NCBI GenBank assembly: GCA_008694505.1
Contig: VZDJ01004378.1
Coordinates: forward strand, 11,903,472 to 11,967,471
Reading direction: 5' to 3'
DNA length: 64,000 nucleotides
Source: Cyanoderma ruficeps
Lineage: Eukaryota; Chordata; Aves; Passeriformes; Timaliidae
Part shown: positions 26,842-39,453 of the stretch, piece by piece
How positions within the stretch are numbered: the stretch's first letter is position 1
How the letters are laid out: every line of letters begins with the position of its first letter
The notes under the pieces: model-generated
Database searches by the model: none
What the model was told of the DNA's origin: nothing
What the model saw: the letters and a program-made list of their open reading frames with translations, nothing else
Made by a program: the position numbers and the translations under genes

Positions 26842-28770
26842 GGGAAGTGCTAAAACTCTTGCAGGATTTTTTTGCAACAAATAACATTAACTATCCAGGA
26901 AGAAAGGGAACAGGAACATGAAAAGCTTTATTTATTAAAAAAAAATTAATAAACACATTAAAAATTACCCTGAACACAACAGCAGAGTAGATTAGACCCA
27001 CAATTTAAAATAAAACAAATAAAACCCCCATTGGTTTTATGTTAATAAAACAAGATGTCTTCACAGCCAATAAACATCAAGCACCACATTTACCTGCTCA
27101 AGAGGCTAATGATTTTAACCTCTCACACAACTTCATCAGCACACATTCATCCTGATCTGAGGGCTCTGCTGGTAAGAGCGAAGGCATCACCACCCTCTAT
27201 TCCTGTGAATCCTGGGCCTCTTCACTTAGAATCCCAAGGATGGATACCAATAACAATGATCACAACACAGGTCTTTCAGGCCCTTAGCTTTATCACTACC
27301 AACATGACTTATAGAGAAAGACAAACAGGGAAAGACTGAGACTCTTCTCTGGGCCCTAACCTAGAAAAAGGACATCACAAAATCAGTAGATGCTACTCAA
27401 CCATTAAGGGACTATGAAAATGAACAGCGACCGATCACAGCAATCAATACCATTAAAAAGGTAAATGAGGATTTAAAACCTTGAGAACAAACATAACCTG
27501 TTCTGCATCTGGAACAGGACCACAAAGGAAAAGAAGTTTTGCCCATTTACTTTCTCTTTGTCATCCCTCTACCAAGCACTACTTTTCTCACTTTCTCCCT
27601 CTGACATCAAGCTTCTCTGCTGTTTTCCTTCTGCAACTGCTTTCTAACAAAGTTTAGTCCTGTCTTCAGATCTTGCTCACTTTGTCTCTCCCCCTGTACT
27701 CAACCCATCCCTTCACCCATCAGCTCTTACTCCTTAAAAGAAAAAGAACAGAGCATAACTCTGAAGCAAGATCCCACTAGCTTACCCACCTGTGAAAGTA
27801 TTGGGTTTTTTTTATTTCCACCATCAAAAGCACTACCTTCCCAACTGCTCAAATGTTTAGCTAAACCTTCCTGGCTCGTTGCTCTAACAAAAGTATTCCC
27901 CATAGGGTCTCTTACACTTCCTTGGCCATATTTCCAAGCTCCTACTCTCTTAAACTTCCGTTCATTTTCACCTACAGCCTGGTTTCAATATCTTGTGTGT
28001 TTTGGTTTCCATAACACTGTCTTCTATGTGTCTCTTTCTGTGCAAACCCTTTCTCACTTCGTGTCTAAGATGAGAAAATATCTTGGGGCTCTGGCACAGC
28101 CCTTGGTCCTCCTCCTCCCACTACTATTTCTAGACTCTCCATCACCCCTCAATCCTATGGTTTAAGTACTGCTGTTACCTCCAGTCAGTCACAAAACAAT
28201 GCACTTTTGTTTTGCTTTGTTCTATCAAATCCACTGCAGTAGTTTTTCCAACTGACACATTCCACAAAGGATGTAACCACCAACTTCAGTCAAAACTGTG
28301 TATTTTTTCAGTGTCCCACATTATTTATTCCAGCTGACAGCACCACCATATCACTCCCACGCTCTACAGATAATTTTCAACTTTTTCTTCTGTTTATGCC
28401 CTGTGACTTTGGCACTACCAGCAGCCAGTAAAAAGCCTGGCTCCAACAGCAAAATTATCAAGAGGTAACATGTATACAATTTATATCCAAAATTGTTCTT
28501 TGCTCCTCGGGAGTTCTATTACTTTTATTTTTGTCTGCCTTTCTAGACCTGTGTGTCTCCCTTCCCCCAAAGAGAAAAGCACTAGAACCTAGGGAATCAC
28601 AATCTAGCCCTGTGAATCAACTATAAGAACATACCCCTGGTACTGAGTTACAGCATACAAAAATTACCTCAAGCATACACAAAGACCAAGAAGAAAAGAG
28701 TAAAGTAACCTTCCATTATCCCCACCATGCTGGTCCCAAATTAGAACTCGGCCACTAATAACTCATGTAG

Positions 28771-29020
28771 CAATGTGTAGGGAGGGTAAGAAGAATTGGG
28801 CAGTTACTCGTGGATATTGATTGACTTATTAACAGACCTGTAGAGAAACTGGGCGAGTTGGATTATAAGCATTAGTTAGCGCTCTTGTAAGTAAACTAAT
28901 AAGATGTTGTTATACCTTGACTAGACTGATAAAGCATTAATTAGACTAAAAATAAATTCTTTTGGTTCTTCACAAAGGGCGTGTTCTTTCCTAGCCCATA
29001 ACTAAACTGCATAGATAACA
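28771..29020 (+). mobile_element. LTR-like stretch, unassigned
   Basis: A compact block beginning near TGTAGCAATGTGTAGGGAGG carries AATAAATTC, followed by GGTTCTTCACAAAGGGCG about 10 bases later. That resembles the poly(A)/R-U5 arrangement of an LTR. I do not recognise the family and cannot see clear terminal repeats or target duplications. The alternative is ordinary intron sequence. Confidence 0.3.
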
Positions 29021-31164
29021 CTGTACGCATCTTGGTGCTTTTCCCTTCATGCTATTTTAAATCTCTGATCTTTTGATCTTTGCTTAAGTTCATGATTTCT
29101 CTGTCCTGATCTGTCATGATCTCCTGCAGCCTGTGAGGAGGCCATCAGGACAAAAAATACTTGAAATAAAAGCAAAGTCATTCAAGGTCTATTCCTTGAC
29201 AAAAGTTCTATATAGCTTTGCAAGGACACAATACAACATTAGAGCATTTCAGAAATACCATCTTTTAACAGTACAAAGAGTTGTTTTTATTTCAACTTGC
29301 CCCAGTTTTTGGAAAGGAAGACAGACTGTTGAGATAAAACTGTCCTCGTTAAAACATGCAGTAGGAGATATTGTTCTACAGCAACTCATCAATGTGAGAC
29401 TCTTGGAAGAAAGTGAAGTCTTTATCTTGGTCTTGTGAAAACATCACTGGGCTCCACACACATTACATGGTTTTAGATGTACATATTACAGGAAAATTTT
29501 GAAAACAAATGTCTGCCAACATGAAATATTTTACTTGGCAAATTGCATCTTCTTACTATTTAATATCTTATAATTAATTAATATAGTAGTGTATATATGA
29601 TGAAACAAGTAATTATACATAGGTATTTGTCAGACATGAAAGCAACCTGGGGGCCTTTCCTTAGGCTCCAAATAACTAGTCTCATACAGTTACATACTGA
29701 GAATAAAAAGGATGTTGTATATGACTAATTAGTCAATTCAAAAACCAGAACAACTTACTGGCACTCCAGCTCATGATCCAGCCCCCTTCAGCACTGCACT
29801 TAGTTAGAAATAGGTATTTAAATCTGAATTGCAAAATAATATTTTTCTTTTCTTATTTAAGTATGACAATTTCTCATCATTTTGAACTGTGAATGTCAAG
29901 AATTTCAAATACTTGCCACTCAACGTGTTTTTGTTTTCCCCTATTTTAAAAGGGTAATAAGGATCATTAATATTTTTTATACAGAGACTATAAATATCTA
30001 TTTGGCTCTTCTAAGGAAGACACGGCACAGATTGTACCGCACCAATGTATTTTAAAATTTGCTACAAGAAGACAGTAAAGACAGCACCTGTAAGCAGTGG
30101 TAAGGCCCCCATTTGTGGGTTAGATTGTATTTGGGTCTAAACCATGCAGCCTATTCTTGCAAGCTACCTGGCGGATTACTGCCTCTTCTACAGAAAAGTG
30201 CTGATATCACAACTCAGCTGTCTCTCAAACTGTGTCAATCTAGTTACAAGTACCATAACAGATAGAAACACTGCGGCTGCTATTGCTCTGCTGTCTTCAT
30301 GAAAGAATGTTTATTTTAAATTCAGTTTGCCTTAATGCAAGGCATATCTGTGTTTTTGTTACAACCCTTGGGAATCTTCATGCATTGTTCAGAGGTGTCA
30401 CACTTTTAGACTGAGGTTTTAAAAGTTACAAAAGAAACTCAGCCATTTGGCTGTGGGTGCTTTTCACACAGTGAAATTTTTTCAGTAGTCACTTCCCAGC
30501 TAACAGTGAAAACAGGACCAAAAGTAAAGTAAGAACAAAACTAAGGCTTTATTTTCTTTTCTCTTTTGCTTGCAAGTCTACTTAATTTGTATGGAAACTT
30601 TCACCCTAATTTCTCATCTGAAGACAAATAACATCATATGTTTTTATTGCTAGTGGAAAAGGGCTGCTCTCAGTACAATAAACCCTCTCCTTATCAGATA
30701 CTATTAGCAAAGTTTAAAAGAGTTTTCAAGATGTTTCCTTCATATGATTTCTTTCAGCTGTTTGTTTTTTTCTTAATTGTAGTAACATCATTTTCAGTCC
30801 TGGCTGTGGCTGGATGATAGAATCATTCCAAACATAATTAAAGCAGAAGTAAATAAAATCAAGTAACACTGAATCACATCCTACAATTCGTACACATACA
30901 AACTATCCCACTGCTACAAGTGGTGGCACAATCTGTACCTCAGTGTAAACCACAATTTATTAACTGGTGTCAGGGATACTGCTTGTGCACTTTAAGCTAG
31001 GGATCAATTTTATTATTTTCCTCAATTAAAGCTATGGCAGACAAGAAGGATTGGTCCCGCTCCCACACACTGACACATTAAAACTGTTTTTCTAATTCTT
31101 CATATTAAGATTTCTCACTAACATAATGATGGAAATAAGATGGCACTTAGTGCTTTTGATGAGA

Positions 31165-31260
31165 AAAAATATTAATAATTTATAATATAGTAATACTATT
31201 TAATATTAATGCTTCATATTAATATTAATACCATTTAATTAGTTTTTAATAGAAATTTGG
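31165..31260. repeat. AT-rich tract with AATATTAATA repeats
   Basis: Nearly pure A/T with recurring TAATATTAAT words, including two nearby copies of CATATTAATATTAAT-like sequence. Confidence 0.75.
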
Positions 31261-32481
31261 AAATAAAATTCTGCCCTCCTGGAGTGAAAGTTTTTCTTTC
31301 TGCTTGATTGGTTTCCCAACCCAGCTCCAAATGACTAGGTACTGACTCAAACACTGCCAACTGATGGAGATGGAAATCTTTATTTCTTAGCTATATGTGA
31401 TACCATTAACACTTACCACTTCCAAAAAATAGTTTTTCTTTGAAGAGGGAAGTGTGAGTAATCTTCCCAGGTTCACAAAGCTGACAGTACTGTAGAGCTT
31501 TTAAGAAGGACTCTTACTCAAAAAAGATGATGCATACCACAAAGACAGAAAACCTAGTAAATAGCCTAGTACTGTCTACTAAAGACCATGAGGACTTAGT
31601 AGAATATATTCTAATACTCTGAGGCTTATCTCCATTATGGAAGTCTCTTATTTACACTCTCCCAATATTACACTTAAGAAAAAAAATCTTGTTGATAGCT
31701 GTACTTGGCCAATACAATGCAACACATATCCCCCTGCAATTTGATTATAACTATTTATTCTTTGTAAGATTTCTTCTCTTCACTACAATCCATGGAAGTC
31801 AGATTAATTTTGAAAATGTACTTTATTTTTGTAATCCATTAGTTCAAACCAACAAGATTAACAAGAAGATTAACAACAGATTGTACTAATTAGGTAAGTG
31901 AAGAAGTGCAATATTCATACTGTTGGAGAAGAGTCTTAAATAATGCATTAGTATTTTTAAGCATACACAGGGATAAATTAGCAAATCTCTCCAAACAGAA
32001 TAATAACATACAACACAGTGAGCTAACAGACACCTGATAATGTCTAACCAAGCGTCATTTCTGACATGCTCCAGAAATCTCTGGAAAGAGGCAATTTCTC
32101 CTCTAAGACTGCTTACTTCCCTCCACTGACAATGATTCAAATCAAGCCAGCTTATTCAAAAGCAGATTTCTCAACTGAAAACCTTCTCCCCTCAAGGGAC
32201 AATCATCAGTGAAGCTGATGTAATTCTCAAATCCAGACAAAGTCATTCAGTCTTTGGTCTAATTTCATCTGCTACACATGAAACTGGGACAAACATGACA
32301 ACAGCAGAGAAACGAGAAGAGTTACTGAGGAAAAAGAATAAATTAGAATATAAACGGAAAATTGTTTCACAAAAAGTTGTTCTAAGTTAACTATGTCATA
32401 TACTGTGTAAATAGTACAACTAAATTTCCAAATATCAAAAAATAAACTTTATGGTCCACACACCCATAACAATTTGTGATG

Positions 32482-32806
32482 TGTAGAGGGCTGACCCTAA
32501 CCCAGCAGCTCCTTTCTTGCTCAACCCTTAAATGGGAGGGAAGGACTAACAAAAAGAGTGAAAGGGTGAAAAATCTCATGAGTTGATATAAAGACCATTT
32601 AATAAGTGAAGGGAGATAGGAAGAAAATGGTTTCAAAGGTAACCAACGACTCTCCAGCTACCAGCAGTAGACTGATGCCAAACCAATCTCTGAGAAACAG
32701 CCACACTGTACTCCTGTTTTCACTACTGAGAATGACATCACAAACCTAAACCACAGCACCACACAGGCTGCTACAAAGAAATTTAGCTCTATCACAGCCA
32801 AGATAG
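32482..32806 (-). mobile_element. ERV LTR copy 3 (degraded, internally deleted), sense to NELL2
   Basis: Related to the two longer LTRs by GGGCTGACCCTAACCCAGCAG at the left end, GAGTTGATATAAAGACCATTTAATA (ATTAAA on the minus strand at 32598-32603) and CTATCACAGCCAAGATAG at the right end. The middle C-rich part is missing or unrecognisable, so this is an older or deleted member of the same or a sister family. Family membership is inferred from these landmarks only. Confidence 0.6.
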
Positions 32807-35800
32807 ATATGTGATGTAAAATAGCCTCTGCAACAGGCAAAATCCTCTTGACAAAGAAGTAAACAACACAGTTTTCTCAGGTCATGTTCTGTCTTCGTCT
32901 CTACTATTGTATTCACCTGTCTTCTTTCTTGAGCTTCCTCTGCTCCCTGTTTAATCAGCAATCCTTGGAAGTACCTTTCAACTGAAATCAGATTTTGCAC
33001 AGAGATAGTTGAAATATGCTTCTCTAGATGCATCAGATTACCCTGGTAGCCAAGAGTCACAATCTTTATTTTGAAAAGCCTTTTCAGGATAACTCCACCA
33101 CCATAAAAACAGTGGATATTGAACACTCTTTGACATATATTCCAGAGGATAATCTTCAGTTTGAGAGTACCGCAGATGTGGCTTTTGGAAAAACTAATTA
33201 CACTTCATCGGAACACTTGTTTTAGTAAACTGTTGATGTTAGGTAGGATGCTGTATTAAAAGCACCTACACCTCAGCAGCACAGCATAATCCACACACAA
33301 CCTGCCCCCAAAGTACCTCAAAGGAAACTCAAATAATAGCCTGAGGCAGAAAATAGATTTAAAAGTATTTGGAATAAGGCTTTATTCCAAATAATGCTGT
33401 AACTTAATATATTTACAGTAAATTAAGAAATACCAATTCCTTAAGTATTGCTTTAAACAGTACTCTGAGGGAAAGCTAAATGTGATATAAATATTAACAA
33501 ATTATAATACAACAGAAAGTCATCCACAATAAAAGTGGCTAGAGACATAACACTGCTTTGGAAAAGCACTGGTTCATTTTAGGACAGAAGCCAAACTCTT
33601 CTATCATTCAGGTTAAATTTATGCAGCTTTTCCAGACCCACACTGAAATCAGCTTTAAGTGTTCTTATTTTTGTTCTTCTCCTTAAGGAGAAGTTCTGCA
33701 AACAGGAGCATCATTACTTCTGATTATTCTTTCAATTTGGATAGTGCTGGAGCACAAATCAGGATTGTATTTAGTGAAACTTGGCTCTAACACAGAGCCA
33801 ATGACATCCAATTTTGCAGTATATCTAGAGTTTGTGCAGTGCAAACACAGAAACAGTTCTCATATCTATAGGCTCTAGCCATTACAAAAAGCCTTCTCTG
33901 AAAGGCTTTGTGTTAACTCAACATTTCTGTACCTGGCATTGCTTGCAATTAAAGACCGAATAATAGCAGAGTGAAGTAAGGGCATCCACTGAGAAAGGGA
34001 GGCTGGGACCATTTCAGCCTTTCAGGATGAGGCACAGGACTCTGAAAAGATTTGGTGTTACACTATTGCTATTGTGCCTTTTGCTGTTTGCTAGTTTAGT
34101 ATATACAGTAAGAGTCTCTTTCCAGAAATAAAAACCTTGGCTCAAAGAGACATTTGAACTGGGAAAGGGATACAGTAATAAAAGCACAACTCTGAAGAAA
34201 CATGGGCATTTCAGTCCCCTGTCCCTTTTTTTTTATTTTGTAGCCTTATTTCCCGTCCTTGCAGCACATGACCCTCACAGTCAGTCAGGGATGGACAGTC
34301 AAGGCCAGGTCTGGACCTGTGTACCAGCTGTGCATAGCTCAAGTGTGGTGCCAACACAGCAGCCACAGCATGGAACCAGCAGCAAAGCCAGGCTGGTTTG
34401 CCTCTGGAGGCAGCCTCACCTCTGGAAGGGAGAACCTCTTGGGAAGTGACCCAACCTCTTGAGCTTTGCTCATGTGGGCACATCCTCAAGGTGTAACTTA
34501 CTCCATTACTTTCAACATGAGCAAGTGTTCCTGGATTATTGACAACTAAGTGACAATTTAATGCCTTCAAATGTAAAAAGAAAAATTAATATTTTTATGT
34601 AAATAACATGTCCCAATCTTTTATTCACTTATGCATATTCTCTGAAAGAAGTTAAGCAGATTCATAATTACCACCCAGAACCAATGTCATTTGCCCATAA
34701 ACAACTGGGCCAAGAAATCTTCTCAAAAAATCATCATATTGAAATCAGGTGCTGCACAAACTGGTAAATCCTCTTTTAATAAGAATGCATCAGCCTCACA
34801 TACAATAATCTACTGTGTCCTCATCAAACATTCCACCCTCAATGCTGACAAAAAAGTTTCTTTTCTTTTTTTGGCTTATGGCATGCCTGGCAAGTTACAC
34901 ACAAAGCAACAGACTCCCATGTGGGAGACATGGAGATCACTAAGAAAGTGTAATTTGTTTTTTTGCTTTCATTTGGCAGAGTGACAAGAGAGCTGCAGGA
35001 AAGAAGACCTCTTAAAGCCCCTAAATTCACCATAACTCCATTGCTCCAGTGACTCTCTCAAATAGGAAATGGCTGATGAGTTCCCAGAAACACAGACCCA
35101 CAGCCTAAGCCACAGCAGTCTCCAGGGACTATAGGATAAAAAGTGGTTGATGCTACAGCAGGTCTTGATGTCAGATACCTCCTGGAACATGACAAGGGAT
35201 TTGTTTCTCTAAGATTTTTAGTTCTGCTTCTCAAAACCGGCTTACATCAGAAGGCTTACCATAAAAATTAAGTAGAGATGTATAGAAAACTGAATTAATT
35301 ATATGCTCCTTTCTTGAAAACAGCCACGAATTCTCAAATGTGAGTCTACAGATGAGCATTCCCATTGACATTAATGCAGCTACTAACTCATGCAAGCTGC
35401 AAGCCTTAACTTCGACAGAGCCAAAGGAGCAATCTCAAAAGGCCTCGATTCATCCCATTCATTGTGCATCACCAGAGAATAATGCAGGTATTAGGTGGGA
35501 CTGCAGAGTACCTTAAATTACACCTACTCACAGATGCTCAACTTTCAATTTCATCTAAACAGAACTGCTTATTAGTCAAAGCCCATCCTCCTGCCAACAC
35601 TTAAGCTTTATGGTAAGAATGGCCTGGCAGCACACAGGCATTGTGTGTTTATAGGATCAGGGTTCTCATGAGGCAGAGCAACAGTTAGAACAAACACTGA
35701 GAGACTGTGCAGAGGACTTTGGCTTTCACTGCTGGAGTGGGGATGGGTTTCTTTCATCTGATGATGCTAGATTGTATAGATGATTCTCTTCTGATTAAGT

Positions 35801-36296
35801 AGCTTGTTGCTCCCTGATACCAATCAGAGCAACTCAAATAATGGATAAAGTAATGAAAATAATGAAGTAAACTCAGTGTGATTAACAAGACTAGAATCTA
35901 GTCTATAGCATTGCTTACTTCCTGGGGAAAGAGAATAGGAACATGCAGCAGTGAAAAGAGAAACTAAATGTTTCAATAATATGTTTTTCAAATGGTCAAA
36001 TTTAGATTGCCTAGTTCTCTGAATACCACAAAAAAAAGAGAAAAATTTTCCTATGGAAGCATGTTTCTAATTCAAGACCTCAGCCACATTAGTTAGTCCC
36101 CTCCATGAAAATCAAATTTTTTTTTAGTATTGTCTTTTAAAGAACTTAATTAGAGAGATTATTTTAGTTGAGCAACATGCTGCACACCTAATTCATTGTA
36201 TAGAATGCATCCATCCCTTTGACAGCTTATGAATGACTACACTCCTCCCACAGTAATTTATAAAGAAGTGCTCAGGCTGTGTACAAGGTCTATCAC

Positions 36297-36425
36297 CTTC
36301 ACAGTAGGCATTGTCCTCCCGAAGGGCTCGGAAGCCATCTCGGCAGCTACAGACAGCTCTGTCCTCCAGGTTCCTGCAGACAGAATGCTCCATGCAGCTA
36401 TGTCCTTCAGTGCAAAAGTCATGGC
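36297..36425 (-). CDS. NELL2: NELL2 exon: EGF-like domain 1
   Basis: The 129-base exon is phase 1 at both ends and encodes one complete EGF module: HDFCTEGHSCMEHSVCRNLE, then DRAVCSCRDGFRALREDNAY and CE. All six cysteines are present in EGF order. The C-R-N-x4-A-V-C-S-C stretch lacks the aromatic of the calcium-binding EGF hydroxylation consensus, and the domain starts GHDFC rather than D-x-D-E-C, so it is probably not a strong calcium binder. The donor is G/GTGATA, weaker than the GTAAG type at most other exons here. The next exon completes the codon as aspartate, the first residue of EGF2. Confidence 0.95.
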
Positions 36426-39350
36426 CTGTACAGAAACAAGCATGATTGAGGGTTAAAAAGAATCCAGGGATTACAAAACATACCTGTCAAAGACAGTCCT
36501 ATCTTTTTCTCAGTTAGGTCAAAGAACACCTTTCTATTGTCTGTGAGATACAGAAAAACAAATTGTACCAAGCATGAAATGGATGAGAGGAGTAGTAAAG
36601 GCCACCAGAACAGTCTGTCTCTAGGTCTTCAATTTGATTTCAGGTTATAGCACTGATCTGAAGCAGCTGGATAGGAGGCTTGCTTAAATCTCCTTACTGT
36701 CTCCTTGTCATTGTTAATTACTTTTACAGGACATGTCTTAATTATATAGTTCTTGTCATTTTCTTTTTGTTTGTTTGTTTGCACATTTATAAAAGAGCTT
36801 AACAGCTTAGACACTCAGCATCTCATTTATTAGTGATATTACTTTTAGCACTTTTAGTTCCCATGTGTATTTTAAAAATCCTTCTATATTTAACCTAAAG
36901 TCTTTGATTAACATTGACTTGTTTTGCTTTACTCTCCACTTATCTATTCCCTTCCTCCACTAACTGAATACTCTTCCCTTATTGCATCATTCTTTCCATT
37001 ACAGAGAATTTTATTTTAAAATATCACCTGTTAGCCATCCCTAATTCCTATTTTCTCTTTTTATTTTTCCATTTTTCCTGAGTATGGCCATTTTCCAGTG
37101 CACCTTAATTATAATTTTTAAGACTATGAAGTTCTTTTCCAGGCTGGAAAATTTAGATTCAACCTTTAAACTCAGTAGGTTTCTTTTGAAATTTCTTCTG
37201 TTTGCTGTCATGAAATTTAATGATTTAATGTTGTTGAGCAACATTAGCTGGTTCTAGAAACTGACTTGACGCTTCCATAGTTTCCAGATCTGTGCATAAA
37301 GGTGTGGAGCTTGTCTCCTTCCCTGTTTTCTCATTAATTTTATTTGTTTCAAGTTTCCTTCTTTCACTGAAGCATTAATTGATCAAGCAGCAGTAGTGTT
37401 TTCCAATAATTACTTTCTTCTCTCAAAACCACAGGAGACCTTGGGAATGTGGGCCAGGCTCAGGGGACCAGGACTGGTGTAACAGCAACAGCTCCAGAAT
37501 GCAAGCTGGCATCAGGCTGCAATACAAGCCTGTTGCAAAACAACAAAAAGTATTTTTTGACAGCAAAGATTACTAGTTTTATCATTTCAGTTTTATCACC
37601 TGGTTTCTGCTTCATATTTTGCTGTGGAAGAGCTTCTAGCCCTAACCTCACATAAGCTTAGTTAAACAAGGACCCCAAGCAGCAGCAGAGATGCTTGGAG
37701 GTCAGGTGAAAGAAAAGATTTGCACTTGGACAGCTCAAGAACAGTGTGAAGCAACAGACAATGAAGCAGAAGACCCCATAAAGACAAAATGTTTTAGTAC
37801 TGAGACCCAGCTGACATGATAGAAACATCACAAACCTACTGTGATATGACAGGCTAATGTTTTTCTTCCTCCTGCTGCGGGTAGTTTCTCTAACCTAAAG
37901 GCATGCTTAGGTAATGTTACTTAGATATTATCATTCACCACAGCTACCACAGTGATGGCACCTCACATAGGACATTAAGGACCCTCTACACTTTAACTGT
38001 GCTAGAGGGTCCCCAATACTCCTTGATGATAGCAGAAGCCTGTGTGTCAAGAGCAACCTCTGGCCATGGCAACATCTACTTTTTGCCTTTTTGCTGCCCT
38101 CCTCATTGAATCCTGAGTTCATGGAAAGGCAAAAGGATTATGTCTGGATTTGTTGGCTGTATTGGATTGTATCAGATTTTGACATTAACCAGGAAGATAC
38201 ATGTCATCCGGAAAGCATGAGGGCTTTCATACTGATTCTCAACACTCATACAGCAGCTGTGTTAATAAACAAAATACGTGCTACTGAATAATAGCCTACA
38301 GCAGCTTCTTGTTTAAAGAATAAGCTCCTCACCTCGTGAGAAGCCAAGCTAGCATAATTCAGGGAGGATTGAAAATATTCAGAAAGCACTCAACTGACAT
38401 ATATTAAAATTTTCTAGCTATACCAGGCACAAGAAACACAGAATCCTTTCGTCTAAGCTACTAAAGATTTTATAGAAAATTATCATTAAAAAATCCTTTT
38501 GGACTGTGATGGACTTGAAGACCTGTCTTCTCTGAAGTTTTTTCTTCTACTTTCACATCCCTCTGCTTGATGTCATTAATCATATCCTTCATGTTTGTGC
38601 TGAGTAGCATAGAAATATCCATATAGTTGCAATCTTGGCTGATGTATACCTAAAATGAGTCCAAGTGCTGAACACATTCCTTCATGCCAGGTATCAATTT
38701 ATCTTATTTAGCTATAGAAGAAACAGATGTAGCCACTTGAAGACGCAAATGCTAGTAGCTTTGAAGGTACCAGTGTTAGTCCAGATCAAAAGGGTGGGGC
38801 AAGGACTCAGAGCACTTCCTACATCTCTCTCCTTTGGGTAAGGATGAGTCTGGGTGTAGCACACAAAGGTGCAGAGCATACAAAAATATTTCCCAAAGTT
38901 TCTGCTTATAGATGTAGACTATGTTCAACCTCAGAAAGGTGAACAAGTTACCCAAGTACTTGAACAACTGCATACTACAAACAGAAAGAGGTATCTCAAA
39001 GCACCCCAGAAAGATGCTGGCAAACACAAATATTTCTCCAGTCTATTTAATTTGGACACTGGAGTCAGTGAAGGGTAGAAAAAATCACTAATTATATATA
39101 TGACTTCTTAGACTTTTCACCCATTTTTGGCTGGAATAAAACACAAACTTGTTTCACAGAATTCACAACACTAAACATTTTACAATCTCCAGGTGTCACA
39201 GTGCAGTTGTTACCTATTCAGCTTCCCAAGATCTACAGTGATCATTATGCATAGGAGTGTCCTATTCAAAATTATCAGAAGAAAGTCTATTTGTAATCTA
39301 TAAGAATGAAAAATTACACTGAGCTTATATATATCCTGCTATTACCATAC
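36426..39350 (-). other. NELL2: NELL2 intron, ~2.9 kb
   Basis: Donor GTATGG, acceptor TGTACAG. It holds a TTTG short repeat near 36766-36781 and a small 10-bp hairpin (arms 37979-37988 and 38003-38012). No transposon is recognised. Confidence 0.85.
37979..38012. repeat. Short hairpin, 10-bp arms
   Basis: GGACCCTCTA at 37979-37988 pairs with TAGAGGGTCC at 38003-38012 around a 14-base loop. This is a small intronic hairpin with no flanking terminator-like or miRNA-like extension. Confidence 0.8.
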
Positions 39351-39453
39351 CTTTACAGACTTTGCAGCAACTGTGAGATAAGGGGATCTGTTGAGATTCT
39401 GGGCAGTTCAAAGTTGGGCAGCTGTCTCTCGGAATTCTCTGCATTTTGTGGTC
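39351..39453 (-). CDS. NELL2: NELL2 exon: second half of VWC2
   Basis: The 103-base exon starts in phase 0 after AACAG and ends one base into a codon at G/GTATGG. It encodes DHKMQRIPRDSCPTLNCPES and QQIPLSHSCCKVCK. C-x4-C followed by CCxxC matches the end of a VWC domain, paired with exon 42157-42248. It has the same length and the same 0-to-1 phase as the exon closing VWC1 (61094-61196). This suggests the two VWC modules arose by duplication of a two-exon unit. The split codon is completed as glycine by the EGF1 exon. Confidence 0.94.

Larger units (their letters stand above)
21773..36296 (-). other. NELL2: NELL2 intron, ~14.5 kb
   Basis: It contains two LTR copies in the sense of NELL2 (25334-25928 and a degraded one at 32482-32806), a perfect long inverted repeat at 26739-26841, an AT/AC-rich simple-repeat zone at 22314-22460, and an AT-rich tract at 31165-31260. 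A block at about 27480-28660 is rich in C and T on the plus strand, followed by an LTR-like stretch at 28771-29020. The rest is unique AT-rich sequence. I see no additional exon. Confidence 0.85.

Noticed and set aside
32746..33126. 126-codon minus-strand ORF
   Set aside because: It partly overlaps the degraded LTR, shows no domain, and contains no junctions that would fit the NELL2 frame.
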